Shown: piece after piece, positions 12,911 through 26,836 of the stretch
Numbering within the stretch: the stretch's first letter is position 1
Layout of the letters: the number at the start of each line of letters is the position of its first letter
NCBI GenBank assembly: GCA_025201375.1
Contig: JAIWZP010000023.1
Coordinates: 186,001-250,000 of the forward strand
Direction: 5' to 3'
Origin: Gongronella butleri
Lineage: Eukaryota > Mucoromycota > Mucoromycetes > Mucorales > Cunninghamellaceae
DNA: 64,000 nucleotides
Position numbers and translations under genes: made by a program
Notes under the pieces: generated by a model
Databases searched by the model: none
Told to the model about the DNA's origin: nothing
The model's input: the letters and a program-made list of their open reading frames with translations, nothing else

Positions 12911-14393
12911 AAAGTTCTCGTCCTGATCACGGCGGTCTCTCCGGCGGCACTTTGTAATACCTTGGTGATATTTGCGCCATTGTGCGGTCTGGGTGTCATT
13001 TCATGCCAAATGTTAAATGTATAAGCAATAAACTCGCAAAAGCCCGTATTTTCAATGACCTGATGATCTCAAACAAAGCCATCTCGTGTACGCCGACAAT
13101 GTGCAACTGTGGATGCCAATGATAATGCGTGCACAAGCATTGTACATTATACATGACAGGGCGAAATGGCCAATCAATTTTTTCTACATGTAACAATGGG
13201 TCCAATTGTACACCAACTTGCCTTGCCACCTAATGCACACGTGAAAAGTTTGAGCTGCAATTCGACAAGACACAGACGAATCAAATTTGACAAAGGTCAG
13301 GATCCTGCATGACCAGCAGTTTCCAGTTTATGCTTTTTTTTTTTTAAACATTTTGAGATTTTGTTCAATGCTACGCAAACTGGTGCATCTCAACTTGCTC
13401 AGTATGAATTCTGTTGCTATTATTTGCCACATGTGCAGCAAAAATGGAAATGGATTAAGTGGTTGTCGAGAATAATGCAAATACAACCTTTTTATTGCAT
13501 TTTGTTCATTTGTCAATGAACATGCAACCTGCAAAGAAATAAAGTCATTGAACCTGAATTTCCAACGTTTCTCATTCAAATGAGCCCACAATTGCGGCAC
13601 TGCGACCGATGGATGTCGCGCGGCATTTTATTGACAATTCCATTTTTGCATTTTGAGGTAGTATTTCGATATGGCTGGATCTGACATAGACGAAACTTGC
13701 TACATATGCGCTGGGGTCACTGTTAGACACGCGTTGTGTAATAAAAAATACAGATAGTACAGATGACTGTCGAGCACGTCGTCATTTCACGTCAAAACCA
13801 AGCAATTGGCTGCAACAAGAATTTGGTCACGAGCAACAGCGCCTTGCTTCATGTGTAATTGCACGTCTTTGAATTAACAAAGTCGCGTGGGTGGCATTAG
13901 CGCATCTTCATTACAAGAAAAGCCGGCGAGCAACAATTTTTATCAGATTTGGGTGTTGCCGTGACGCCAATTTGGTGATTCGAGCGCGAGCGCTCTTTGA
14001 AACGAATTCGGCGTGCACACCGATGCCGACGGATACGTCAAATCGCCCAACTTGACGTGCATGTGCGCAAAGGCGCGCCTCAAATCAAAGAAAAATGACG
14101 TGGAATCTATAGGACCTGGCATAAGACGCGTGTTGCATGCCCTTCAGTGGCTATTTGTGTTGTGTATTGGCAATGGCGCTGTTGTTTCCTTGATGACAAG
14201 CCTCCTTGGTCTTGACAGGTTCGTGGAATTCTGTGCTTGTCCATTGTTCGTTATCAGATGGAAATAGAGGTTGGGCATTGGCCATCTTAAACCCCCGCCT
14301 CAATGCTCGAAATAAAAATGAGCTGGGACCCTTTTTTTTTTTTCTGCCTCTTGTTTTTCTTCCACTTTTTTTTTTATTTTATACCCACTCTTC
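12422..14393. other. Intergenic region between the C2H2 gene and ABCC-B
   Basis: A run of about 46 T sits at 12862-12907. Minus-strand open frames near 13000-13600 contain ordinary-looking protein sequence (for example PQLWAHLNEKRWKFRF) but I recognise no family and could not build a gene. The 3' part presumably holds the ABCC-B promoter. Confidence 0.4.
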
Positions 14394-17300
14394 ATGACCG
14401 GCGTCGAGTGCGTACTTTCTGTAAGTAAACACGTTGTTTTCAAGTTTGTCGAGCGCCTTGATTGCAACCCGGTCTCACGTTGTCTTTTTTTTTTTTTTAA
14501 ATTTTATAGCAGCCGTGGGCGGGCAACGACTTTTCGCCCTGCTTTCGCCAAGTGTACGCCGCGAGCCATTTGCGCGTGTATCACAACCGTCATTTCTCAC
14601 GCAACTTTCCCCCTTTTTTTTTTTTGCCATTTTTTTTTATAGTGTGATAGACGCTCTTTTTCCTACACTCGTTTTTGCGTGGTTTGTGGGCTCGCTGGTG
14701 GCCTTGCGGCGCCGTCCGCGCCACGGATATGCCCCGCTCAAGACAAGTACCCCTCGTGCGACTTACGGCGCGACTGCGGCAACCTGTGAGTCGCCCAGCC
14801 GTGCTCATGATACGCGCAACTACGCTTTGAAGCCGACGCGATGGACGATTTTCAGCTTTACGCGTCTTTTGGCGCTATTGCCATGGTGTGCCGCGTGCTA
14901 CGCGTTTGTTCGCGCTTTACTTGGCGTGTACACGGTCGATACGCCTGTTGAAGGCTCAGACATCTTTAGCATCCTCGTTGCAAACGGCACGCGCGCCATT
15001 ATTTGGGTAAAAATCTGAATTCGGAGGGAGAAAACGTGTCAATGGGGCTCAGCTCACACTTTTTTTTCTTTCTCAAGGGGTATTGCTTTGTTCTGGCGAT
15101 TTTGCAGCTGTCGTTATCTGATGAAGCGAAATCGACGGCAGATGCGGTATGTTCGCAGCTCAATGCGCTGTATTTCGTCCAATTTGTCACTTGTCTTGTG
15201 GATTTGCGCTCGTTTTACATGGTGCACGACGTGTCGGCGTTCTCGACTGGCTACATTGTGACACTGATGTCGGCTGGATCCGCGCTGGTGATGCTGAGCA
15301 TCATGATACACGAGGAACGTGCGGCGCCTTTACAACCTGTGGTGTCTGACACGGGCCGCGTGCACGCTGGTGCGACGTGGGCATCGCTTTACTCGCGATT
15401 CACGTTCTCGTGGCTGAATGCGTTGATGCAGCTCGGGTACCAACGCACGATCAATGACGACGATTTGCCGGAATTGCCAGACAAGGATCGCGCACAAGAG
15501 GTTTTGGCGGAATACAAGTTGTACCGACGGTCAACGGTGCTTATGTCGCTCATTTACATGTTCCGATGGCAACTGGTCGTGCAATTCATATATGCCATGG
15601 TGTGGTCCATGTGTATTGTCGGCCCCGCGTACTTTTTGAATCTCATCGTGGCTTTCATCGAGGATCCCGCATCAAAAGTGCCGCTTTCCACTGCCTGCTT
15701 GTATGCCGTTGGCCTATTTGCCGTCACGCTCATTCAGGCGCTCACGGTACAGCAGGCGCTCTACATTGGCCGCGTCCTCAGCATCCGCATCCAGGCCATT
15801 ATCATTGGTGAGGTGTTTGCAAAGACGTTGCGACGACGCGACACCGCCCAGCTCAATCCCGATAAGGATGCTAGCGGCGATGTCAATAACCTGCTCTCGG
15901 TCGATGCTCAGAAATTCTCAGAAACTTTTGCCTATGGTAAAAAAAAAAAAAAAAAAAAAAAAGAAAAAAATGGGAAAAAAACAACCATTCAATCGGTAAA
16001 TTGACTTTTTTTTGGTCCTTTTTTCTTCCAGCCATCTCGGTGTATAGCTACCCGCTGCAAATCATGATTTGCGTGGTCGGACTATATCGGCTGCTTGGTG
16101 TTGCAGCGATTTGGGGCGTTTTGACGATGTTTATTGCGCAGCCCATCCTTGTCAGCATCATGAATCACTTTCAAGGCGTGCAAAAGGAATTGATGAGCCG
16201 CACGGACAAGCGGCTGAAGCTGACCAACGAGATGCTGGGCGCGATCCGGATCATCAAGTTCTTTGCATGGGAGCGCGAGTTTCGCACGCGCCTGATGACT
16301 GCGCGTGACGTGGAATTGCAAGCCATCAGGAAGCGACTGTTCATGTACATGTGGATGGGCACCGCGTGGTTCATAATGCCCATTTTAATCATAATTGTGG
16401 TGTTTTACACGTACACGCGCGACCATGATCTGACGGCGTCGCGTGCATTCACAGCGCTTGCACTGTTCAGCGCGTTCCGCCAGGCGCTGGACAGCCTGCC
16501 GTTTACAATCACGTCTGTGATCCAATCCAAGGTGTCTTTGGCGCGAATTGAGGCATATTTGAAGGAGGACGAACTCGAACAAGCGGACCGCCCGCTCGTG
16601 CATTCATCTGGCGTGTACATTGGCTTTGTCGATGGCGCATCGTTTGGCTGGAGCGCGCCTCTGAGCGAAAACAGCAAGGATGAGGTCTCGACGCCGCCAG
16701 CTCCTACCGTGGTCGATCTTAATTTGTCCTTTCCGCGTGGAAAAATGTCCATTGTGTGCGGTGCCACCGGTTCCGGCAAGACCACGTTGCTCGCGTCACT
16801 TCTTGGCGAGACATACAGGTACAGCGGCTCGGCCGTGCTCCCACCGCGCCCCGCCCACACCAGATTCACCGGAAACACAGGTATTGCCTATGTCGTGCAG
16901 AATGCATGGCTCCAAAATGCTAGCATCCGTGACAATATCCTCTTTGGCTCCGAGTATGACGAGGACCGCTACCGCAAGGTGCTTTACATGACAGCATTGA
17001 CAAAAGACTTGGATTATCTTGGTAAAAATTGTGATTTTTATCTTTTTTTTTTTTTTTTTTTTGCTCATCCTTTTTTTTTTTTCTCAAGAGCATGGCGACG
17101 CCACGGAGGTTGGCGAAAAGGGTATCACGCTGTCGGGTGGCCAGAAGCAGCGGTAAAACAATGACATTGACGCAACGCGACGCGTGCTCATTCCTTTTTT
17201 TTTTTTTTTTACAGACTGTCTATTGCTCGCGCTGTCTATTCGCAAGCCGACACGATTATTCTCGATGACTGTCTCTCTGCTGTGGATGCGCACACGGCCA

Positions 17301-19764
17301 AGCACTTGTACGACCACTGTCTCAAGGGCGAATTGATGTGCGATCGCACCGTGATCTTGGTCACACATTATGTTAGTCTTGCTCTGACAGGCGCGAGCTA
17401 CATTGTGGTTCTCGATGAAGGCCGCGTGCGTGCTGCCGGTGCACCCGATGCAGTGCTCAAATCCGGGGCACTTGGCGAGGAATTGGCGCTATCCAAGGCC
17501 CAAGAGATGAAAACGGAGAAAAATACTGAAGAAGGGCCAATTCCAATGGTGCCCAATCAAGCGACGCTCAAATCTGGCGGCAATGGCCACGGCAAGCTCG
17601 TGCAAGAGGAGACGCGATCGGAAGGAGGCGTGGCCTGGTCAGTTTATGCACTTTACTTTTCTGCGACGGGCGGCGTGTGGCCATGGATCGGCGTCGTGTT
17701 CTTTTTCGGCCTGACACAGGCCATCGTGGTTGCCCAGGACTACTGGATCAAAATATGGGCAAACGCGTACGAAAAGACGGGTCATGTCAACGTGAGCACT
17801 AGTGTCATGACGCTCTTTTCGGTTTCCGAGTGGCAACAACGCGCGCAATTCATTTCCATGCCCTTGTTGTCCTCCGGCAACGCCGCATCCTCGGCCATCG
17901 AGGGCCAGCAGGTGAACATTACCTACTATTTGGGCGTGTACGTTGCCATTGGTCTGTTTGCCGTGTTCATCAGTACGGTGCGCTTGTTTGTGTTGTATTT
18001 GGGGTCCTTGCGCGCGTCGCGCCGCATCCATGAACAATTACTTGACCGCATTCTGCGCGCCAAGACGCGATTCTTCGACACAACTCCGCACGGCCGCATC
18101 GTAAATCGCCTGTCGTCCGATCTCGAAATGATCGATCAAGAAATCTCGCCGGTGCTGTCCATTTTCATTGGTCCACTCGTGGCCACGCTCACGGTTGTGT
18201 TTGTCATCTCGTCTGTGACGCCTGCATTCCTGATTCCCGGCGCAATGATTGCTGTATTCTTCTGTCTAATGGGCATCTATTATCTGCGCACATCGCGCGA
18301 GCTTCAACGCCTGACATCCGTGTGCCGCAGTCCCGTCTACGTCCAATTCGGTGAGTGCGTCCATGGCGTCGCTACGATCCGCGCGTTTGGCTGCCAAGAA
18401 CGCTTCATCCAAGAGAATATTGACAAAGTCGACAACAAAAACCGGCCATTTTATTGGCTTTGGGTCGCCAACCGATGGCTCAGTCTGCGCGTCGACATTT
18501 TCAGCGGCATGGTCAGCTTTTGTGCCGGTCTTGCTTTGGTCTTGGCGCGCAATTACATCGATGCCGGGCTCGCCGGCCTGTCACTGTAGGTTTTTGACTC
18601 CCCCAAAAAATGTATATTTCCCTCTCACCACATTTTTATTGCTTCTTGCAGGTCATATGCGCTTCAATTCGTCAGCCATGCCTTATGGGTCGTGAGAGCT
18701 GCCGCAATGTCGGAAATGAACATGAACGCCGTCGAAAGAATTTCGGAATACCTGCATCTCGAGGAGGAGGCGCCCGCACACATCCCAGAGACCAAGCCTC
18801 GTGCGTCGTGGCCAGAGCATGGGGCTATTCAAGTCAAAGACTTGGTCGTCAGGTATGCCCCTGAGACGCCTGCCGTGCTACACAACATCAGCTTTGAAAC
18901 CAAGCCACGAGAACGCGTCGCGATTGTCGGAAGAGCAAGTCCTAAAAAAAAAAAATGAAAAGCGCGCCTCCGAGTCTCATTTTTTTTTTTTTTTTTTTGC
19001 TTTTCGCTTTTTAGACCGGATCTGGCAAATCGACGCTGTGTCTCAGCTTGTTCCGATTTATGGAGGCTTCCAGCGGTACAATTCACATTGATGGCGTGGA
19101 TATCTCGGCAATTGGGCTGGAGGATCTGCGGTCCAAGCTGATTTCAATTCCGCAAGAGGCGCTCTTGTTCTCGGGCACGCTGCGCAGCAACCTTGATCCC
19201 TTTGGCGAACACGACGACGCGACGCTGTGGGCTGCACTGAAGCGGTCACACTTGATCAGCGCCAAAAACACGGATCACGTCGACGAGGACGAAGGCGGCA
19301 TTGCCGCATCCGCAATCACACTCGACTCGCAGGTCATGGAAAATGGCAAAAATTGGTCGCAGGGGCAGCGCCAGCTCATTGCGCTCGCTCGCGCACTGGT
19401 CAAGAAATCGGCCTTGATTGTCCTGGACGAGGCGACGTCTTCTATCGATTTTGACACCGACCGACGCATCCAGCGCACGATCCGCACCGAATTCAAGGAC
19501 TCGGCCATCATTTGCATTGCACATCGATTGCGCACCATTTGTGACTACGATCGCGTTTTGGTCCTTGACCAAGGCAAGGTCGTCGAATTCGACACGCCTT
19601 ATGCATTGATGACCAAAGAGAGCGGCATCTTCAAGCAAATGTGCGAACACTCGGGCGAGGCTGCTGAATTGATGGCCATTGCACGCGGCACAACCATCTC
19701 GCAGCCGTCGTCGTCGACAACGACAACAAGCTCTGCTTCTTCTATTCACGCACCCTCATCGTAG
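14394..19764 (+). CDS. ABC transporter, ABCC (MRP) subfamily, copy B; intact
   Basis: Full-length paralogue of copy A with no frameshift. Nine exons: 14394-14420, 14510-14553, 14643-15006, 15078-15936, 16032-17021, 17089-17152, 17215-18585, 18652-18934, 19015-19764; 1583 residues. The nine-codon first exon (MTGVECVLS) matches those of copies A and C in length, which fixes the start. Order is TMD0, TMD1, NBD1 (Walker A GATGSGKTT near residue 674; LSGGQ near 776; Walker [12 protein letters not shown] near 795), TMD2, NBD2 (GRTGSGKST near 1333; SQGQ near 1448; [12 protein letters not shown] near 1469; IAHR near 1500). NBD2 has the catalytic Glu, NBD1 has Asp, the normal asymmetric ABCC arrangement. 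It has an intron before EHGDATEVG that copy A lacks, and it lacks copy A's last intron. Intron 8 (from 18935) uses a GC donor. The tail is Ser/Thr-rich. Substrate unknown; vacuolar or plasma membrane is likely. Confidence 0.93.
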
Positions 19765-21489
19765 ACTTGTATTTTTCATCTGCATTATCCATTTTTATTA
19801 TTGATCTTATTTATTTTTGATCCAATTCTTGCATTAATCCATCTCTCACGCCAAATAAAAGAAGCACATCGTTTTTCTCTCTGAAAAACGCGAAAAACGC
19901 GAACACTGGTGCAAGCGTAAGCCATACAGTAATCTTGGTGTGCTACAGTATCAAAAATATGATATAATACAGGAATTGAACGTGCATCAAAAGCCGTTGG
20001 GGCGGCCGCACGATGGTGGAAGCAAGCGATTTTGCAAGCGAGATGCGTACGTATCATATACTGCAAGACATTGTCATATTCAAAAACGTGCACATTTACC
20101 TATTAAATCCATACCAAAGAGATTATCAGTTGTCGAGAAAAGCAAGTTTGAAAATTGATCCAATGCTTGGTCGACTTTTGCAAGCGGGCAAAATTCATCC
20201 ATCGGGCAAGCAAACAATCAGGAAATGACACCCGAGTGCGTCACTTTCTATCGGTGCCATCATACAAAAAAAAAAAATCTTTCTATCGGTGCCATTTCAC
20301 CGCGATCCACAAAATGTTTTGAGAGATTCGTGCCGGATAGTAGGTGGAAATGTCAGAATTTTGGATTCGTCTGCATAATGACTCGGTCAACTCCTGGTTT
20401 GAATGGGTTTTCAAAAAGAGTCGCGTCGGTAAAACATTATGTGTAGATTTTGAGCCACCCAACCATGATGATTTGTGGCATTTAATTCTGCATTTGTTTC
20501 TTTTTTGTCAATCAGCCTCCATTTTTTCATTGTCCTATTTCTTTTTTTTGTCAATCGACCCTCAACCTCTATTTTCTAATAATACACGCAGGCGGGGACC
20601 AACATCATCGCTCGCCGATGCATAAACAGACACCACTGACCAGCTGCGACACGTCATGAAACAAGGACGCGCGCGTCAAGTTCCGAAACGCATCGTTTCA
20701 ATAATATTCTCAATAAGACGCGCCTTATTGTACGCGTCAAGCATTGATGACGGGTCGTTTTTTGCAAAAACATGCGTCTAATTGATGCCCGATCATGAGG
20801 ACGGTGTGCGTCAAATCATGGGTTGCGCTTGTCACGCGTGCATCCCGATGTACATGCCCTCAAACGCACAAGAAAAACAAATCCGGAGACAATGATAAAT
20901 TTGACGCGGCTTGCAGTGAGCCTCATGATGATCTTGCACTGTTGCATCAAGGGGATAAAGGAAAACAGATCATTCAAGACAAGGCACATGTAAAAAGAGC
21001 CGCATATGACGCGTCAGAGGGGACTGCTGCGGCGCGCTAAAACGTCCTCAACGTGAGAGCCTTGTTGCAGGTGATGCAAAGCACGCTGCTAGATCTCACG
21101 GAAGGACGTCGACGACGCTAGATGGATTCGCACGCACAAGATGGACTACGACACGCCCGGAATTGACAAGATTGCCATATTGGTCTGCTTGGCGCGTTTT
21201 GTTGTCCCTTTTTGGGTCTGTCGTATTTCCCCCGTTTCTGCCGCCTTTTCCCCGCTGATCTGTTACCACCACCGTCCGCTTACTTCACCCGTTTGTGTCC
21301 CCCCAATTTGTGCTCGTTCTGCTTCTGTGCGCCGTTGCGAGTCAATGAGATTGTCACCAAGGTCTGCTGGTGACACGCTGTCATCCCAACGCGCTTGTCC
21401 CACGTTGACACTGACACGAATCACGGGTCGAGCATATTCAATGTCATTTTTTTCTCTTTTTTTTCCGTCTGCGGTGGTTCAATAAAAAA
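19765..21489. other. Spacer containing the left-most copy of the duplicated block spacer
   Basis: After the ABCC-B 3' flank, positions about 20600-21010 resemble the spacers at 22.7, 27.6, 29.7, 33.7, 35.8 and 39.7 kb. Shared landmarks are a tract beginning near ACCAGCTGCGACA, a CGCGTCAA-rich stretch and CATTCAAGACAAGGCACATGT. No gene can be assigned with confidence. Confidence 0.5.
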
Positions 21490-21497
21490 TATATAAG
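21490..21497 (+). promoter_or_regulatory. TATA box of the small secreted protein gene
   Basis: TATATAAG lies about 50 nt upstream of the ATG at 21547. The peroxidase gene at 48743 has a similar TATA-to-ATG spacing. Confidence 0.6.
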
Positions 21498-21546
21498 AGG
21501 CTGCTAAAAACAATTTTTTTTTTCACAAAAAATAAAAAATACCAGA

Positions 21547-21879
21547 ATGAAATTATTCATTGTTCTTCTTAGCCTGTTTGCTTATGCACAAGCATACTTC
21601 TATTATGTAGACACGCAGCCATTTGACAACAGCAATCTCATATGCATCAACATTATGGTTCACGATGATATGAAGCACACGCCTGTCGTATCTAAATCGT
21701 TGCTTCCTTGCACTATTGCCAGGGACAATGCCACCATGACGTTCGAGTATTCTGGTTACAACCATACGATCACTCCTTCACTTCGTTCCGGACAACTGTA
21801 CGTTGAGGATAACTACACATGTCAGCATATTGATAATAATGCTTATGTGTGCTATGATAACTGGTATAAAGATCACTAG
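21547..21879 (+). CDS. Small predicted secreted protein with four cysteines
   Basis: A single-exon frame encodes 110 residues. The first 16 (MKLFIVLLSLFAYAQA) form a canonical signal peptide with an AQA-type cleavage site, so the product should enter the secretory pathway. The mature part has four cysteines (33, 55, 92, 102), enough for two disulfides, three N-glycosylation sequons (61, 72, 89) and many Tyr/Asp/Asn residues. I recognise no domain. It sits between ABCC-B and the duplicated zinc-ribbon/HNH block and has its own TATA box, which supports expression. Size and cysteines resemble the general class of fungal small secreted proteins; any effector or wall role is inference. Confidence 0.65.
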   Translation: MKLFIVLLSLFAYAQAYFYYVDTQPFDNSNLICINIMVHDDMKHTPVVSKSLLPCTIARDNATMTFEYSGYNHTITPSLRSGQLYVEDNYTCQHIDNNAYVCYDNWYKDH

Positions 21880-22079
21880 ACTTTTTGTATAAAAATCACT
21901 AGACTGCTTTCTGGATATTTCACTTCAATCATGAACTAAAGAAGTAAACTTTCCATCAAAAAATTTTCTCTTGCCCTTTCTCTTGCCCTTTCTCTTGCCT
22001 CCTACCCCTTTTTTCCCAGAAAATCTTCTTTTTTTTTTTTTTTTTTTTTTTTTGCTATTGCTTGATCCCTTTCAATCAC

Positions 22080-22375
22080 CTTTTGAATTCCACTCTGCTT
22101 TCGACACATTAAAATCGCTGTGCGTCGTCCTCCAGAGAGAATCACCCACTGCGACCATCATTGGACGATCGCCGGCGGAAATCGCATCCGCAGAGAGCGG
22201 GATGGCGTCCGCACGGGGGAAGAAGTCGCCGAGACGTTTGCGCAGCTGTGCTCATGCTTGAGTCGGCATTGTCGTCTGGACTGTTTTTCGAAAAAAAACA
22301 TGAACTTTTGCTGTCAAGACGCTTCAATCCCCCCTTGTTCTTTTGCTCTTGCTTTTACCTTGTTGCTTCTGTGTT
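22080..22375 (-). pseudogene. Relic of the zinc-ribbon/HNH family (exons 1-2 only)
   Basis: The minus strand shows a decayed first exon near 22370-22345, where the ATG of the family start has become ATA, then a recognisable second-exon segment (22265-22140) with the wording SADAISAGDRP, comparable to the second exons at 27.1 and 39.2 kb. It ends in a poly-T tract near 22030-22050 and no zinc-ribbon exons follow. It is the most degraded unit of the array. Confidence 0.55.
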
Positions 22376-23879
22376 ATGTTTGCGGAAATCAGAATAGGGG
22401 GAGCTCGTAAAATCAATGAGGATTTTTAGTGGTGACGGGTATAATAGACGAGGTAAAGAAAAATATAGGGGATAAAAAAGAAGAAAAGGAAATATAGAGA
22501 GAAAATAGATGGGGCAGTCTGACCACACCTGCTATTTAAGTCACCTACTGTATAAAACAGACAATGGCAACAAGGGTGCCATTTAGGGAATTTGAAAAGC
22601 TTTCGCCTTTTATTAATTTATCCATTTTCTGAAAAAAATAAACCAGGCGGAAACGTGTCTCATCGCTTCCCGGCGCATGAAGAGTCACAGTTGACCAGCG
22701 GCAGCACGCCGTGAAACAAGGTTGCATTGCGTCGAACTCCGAAACGCGTCATCTCAATGCATTTACAAAAAAAGCGCCTCTTTTGGGGTTTCAATCCCCT
22801 TGACCAATGTCTTTTGCCAAACGCTGGGTCTAATAGATGCCGAGACGTGATAATCGTGGGAAGCTGCCATGAATGGCGCATGTGTTGCGTGAACCTCGGC
22901 ACCACATGCTGTTTCACGCACACACAAAAAAAAAAAAAAACCAAAAGATTCCAAACCAGAGACCGTGATAAATTCGAAAGCGGCTGGACCAGGAATCCCA
23001 TGGTGATCGTGTCGTTTTGCATCAAGGAGAGAAAGAAAAACGGGTCATTCAAGACGCTACGCATATAAAAAGGGCCGAATGACGCGTTCAAGAGGGCTGC
23101 GACGCGCCCAAATGCTTGAATCTCTTTAAGAGTGTGACACACTCTCGCCAATCCTGCCGCAGTAACAAAAGAGATATGTGCGGTCGCTAATTATAGTCGA
23201 AATGCGCTCACCCCCACGTTGGCGCCCGCTCTCTTTGTTTCCTCCTTTTTTCCAATCGCACCACCCACGCACCCAATTGCTCCGCCCACCCACGCACCCA
23301 CTTGTTCCACCCACCCAAGATTTCTGATCCCCTGACACATCCTATCCTGCAGAGCGTGCCATGCCATGCAAGAGAATTCTGAAAAAAATGAATGGTCATC
23401 ATGCAGAGGCACCAAAATACCTATTAGCGCGTGTTTCATTCGAGTCAAAATGCCAGAATCTCAGGTGCGTGGACGTGTCGCGTTCGTGTCGAAGCGCCAT
23501 TGCCCTTTCCGAGAACGTTCTCACGTCTACATGGGATAATAAACAGCAACAATTGCGCGATTTGCGTACAAAAAGGCACACGGTCACCTAGCAGCCCTAC
23601 TAGATGACCCCTGTGGATCTCTTGATCACAAAGAAAGAGAAAAAAAAAAGAAAAAGGGCAAGGCTATGCAGGAATGGGAGCATACTCTTTAGTTTTTGTT
23701 GCTTTTTTTTACTTTTTTATTTGCGCATCAATGCATAGTAGGGGAAACGAAGACTATGTGCGCATGGGGGATATCCAAAGTTCACAGAGGAAGATCAAAG
23801 GGTGCAGAGGGAGGAGCAAGGGAAATGGGTGCACTGGGGGGAAAAAAAAGAAAAAGTGCGCATAGAAAAAGGCACATTG
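22376..23879. repeat. Array spacer, copy B; homologous to 35.8-36.97 kb
   Basis: About 22670-23260 matches the recurrent spacer. The segment 23340-23880 is also alignable to 36410-36965, including the shared landmarks GTTTCATTCG, GTGTCGCGTTCGTGT and CCTAGC[AC]GCCCT. The spacer plus the end of the neighbouring zinc-ribbon/HNH unit was therefore duplicated together. No gene is supported. Confidence 0.6.
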
Positions 23880-26804
23880 CGCGGGGGTAGAGATTGTTCA
23901 CGGGCTTTGCATGCCTCTGCGCGGCGAATTGCAGCCATCAAATTTGCCTTGAGTCGTTCAGAGCCCATTTGATGCATTCACGCTAGCCAAATGTTGAATT
24001 GGTCTTGGGAAAGAGTACCTTTTGCTATATTGATAGAGATGGTGAAGGCTTGTATGTTGTCCAGGGTGTATTTGCCATCCATGGAGCCAGGCACGACGCG
24101 GTCAAATGACAGGCAGTCCAATCGGTAGCGTGTATTCACGATTCTGCGCCTCGCTCACAGCAAAGGTGCCAACGCCATTTGTCAATGCGTATTTTTGTTG
24201 GGATTGACGCGCCGCGTCAAGAAGCACCTTTTTTGCAATGCCTTCGGGTCGAGCCTAAACGGCGAGTTGCCTTCACACGGTCGATTTGGCCCTGATTTCA
24301 TGCGAAATGCATTTCCTCAGTTTGGATGTTCGTAATCTCCGCCTTGGACAATTGGCTGCTCGTGTCCATAACCGTTTCACCAAAGAACGCATCGATAAGC
24401 TGGAGTAGATTGCTCAAAACCTATTAAAAAAAAAACTAAGAGTGAGCCACTTTTCCCTTTTGTGTACCCCTGAAACGCATACCGATTGCACGTCAACCAA
24501 AGAAGCACGACGTTCTTGAGGTGTTTCCAATGCTCCGATTAAAGCGCTTGGGCATCGCACGGCCCATGGCTGCATCGTGGAGGACCTGGAAACGCGAGCA
24601 TCTACAACAAACAAAAATAAAAAAAAATTAAAAAAAAACAGAATTAGCCATTTTGGTCCAATTCCCATTTTTTTTTCAATACCTTGCCAGCTTCAATGTT
24701 TTTTTTTGCGTCCTTGTTGTTCTTGTAGTAGCAGCTTTTGCACCGTGAGCGCATCACACCTTCCACAGTGTCAAATTCGTCAATTGGCAGGACATGAGCG
24801 CCTTGGAGGCCCTCCCTGTGACCATAATCGGCCTGAGAACGCGTGTTGATCGCCAATGCCCTTTTCATGTGTTCTTTTTTTTTTTTTTTTCCTGCCATCA
24901 ATCTTACCTTGAGCACGGCGCGGATCGCTTTGAGATCTTCTTTCCAAGCACTCATATTCTCGCGATTGCGGTTACGGCAGGATGAACATGCATGTTCTGG
25001 CTGGCCATTGGTGCCCACGAACACCGAGAGCGGGTGGCCATAACCGCACACGCAGCACGCCATCGGCGCTTCGACATCGCAAAATGCCAAAAGCCTCCCA
25101 TTTGTACTATTTTGCATCCATCTCGCCATCTGCATGGTCAACCCCGCTCAAAAATAGCAGCGTTGCATTCGGCGCAAAACGGCTGCATTGTGGTCTTCTT
25201 TCCGTTTGGCTTGATTTCTGAAAGAAAGAGAATAAGTGCTTTGGAAGGCATCAATTCATATTCTTTTTGATTCACCTTTACATATCGCGCACGACAAGGC
25301 GGAACACGTGGCCACGTAGCGTGTTTGCCATGTTTGCTGGGCGCACCCTTGAATTGAGGATCGATGGGACGCCCCTTTCGCAATTTGCACAAAACAAAGA
25401 GGACTCTGGGATATTCTGGCCATTGTTGAGCTGCTTGATTGCCTTGTCGAAAAGACCTTGCTGAGATGTTTCACTCTTTTTGTCGTTACTAGAAAATCAC
25501 AAGTCATAGAAAAAGTTCGATCAATGCATCGCGCTCCTTAATGTTAAAAAAAAAAAAATTGCAGGCTTACCTCCTGGTCGTTGGTCAGACGCTGGTGCGA
25601 CTCCGACTCATTTTCGGCCACGCAGAACCATCTTCGCGCGTAGACTACCTTTTTTCCCCTTTGTAATTTCAAGTGCATGGTGGTGCGATTATTGCACAAT
25701 GCGCACACCTGGCCGTCAGCATTGTGGAATTTGGCGATTGGGAGCTCTTTGGCGCAGTGGGAGCATACCTTGCGGCCAGCGACCTAAGAAGAAGTAATGA
25801 TTGTCAATTTGCTCTTCATGGGTTCTTTTTTTTTTCTCTCTGCCGTCAATGTTACCTCGCCCATGGCATGCATCACCTTGGAACTAGCTTGCCGTGCCAT
25901 CACATTCGTCTTGCCGCGCTTACGACAGGATGCGCACACACTGTACTGATGGTCATTTTCGCCCAAGTAGTCCGAAAGCGGGAAATCAAAGCCGCAGTCG
26001 GAGCACGTGACTGGCGCGTCCACGTCGCCGGCCGCCGCCTCAATTGCGGCGTGCTACGCCTCTCGCGGAGTCCTGTCAACCTGGATAAAAGGAGAATAAG
26101 TACTTGAAAGACATCAATTGGTATTCGTTTCGACTAACCTTTGTATTGAGCGTGCGGCAATGCGAACAAGTGACGACGTAAATTGTGCGATTGCGAGCTT
26201 TGGCGCTCGCAAAATGCTGAATTTTTCGCCATTGATAGCAACCCGTGCACATCAACGACGTCTCAGGGATCTCTTGATCTTCATTCAGCTATTTGATAGC
26301 CTTGTCAAAAAATATCCTGTGAGATGCCAAGCGATATCTTTTTTTGTCGTTGGCTACCTCTTTCGTTCGCTCTCGATCTTGTGCGCGGCTTGCCCGACGT
26401 TTCTTATTGTGTTTCTATCATACATTTAAAAAAAAATGAGACAGAATGCCCACTAAAAATCGAACTTCAAGTGGATAGACTTACATTGCTTCTGTCACGG
26501 CATTTCTGGCGCGTTTTGAAAACTTTTTCTTCGTAGAGTCTTCATAAAGTTGGCAATGGGCTGACGTTTGGCGCAGTACTTGTTCTTGCAGACCATGGGA
26601 GCTCACTGTTTTTTCGTTGTAAGCGGTGTTCTTTGGGTCATTGAGCAACTGGACAAGATGTAGAAAAAAATCAATTAGTGCATGGCGTTCCCTTTTTTTT
26701 AAATTGCGGGCTGTACCTGGTCAGCCGACAGATGCTTGTGGGGGGCCTAGGCAAAGTAGAGAGAGAATTGAACACGCGCACGTCCTCGCGCGGAAGTCGC
26801 CCCG

Positions 26805-26836
<32 letters not shown>

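Noticed and set aside
21141..21485. 114-residue plus-strand frame just before the small secreted protein
   Set aside because: It overlaps the promoter and TATA box of the secreted protein and shows no recognisable domain.
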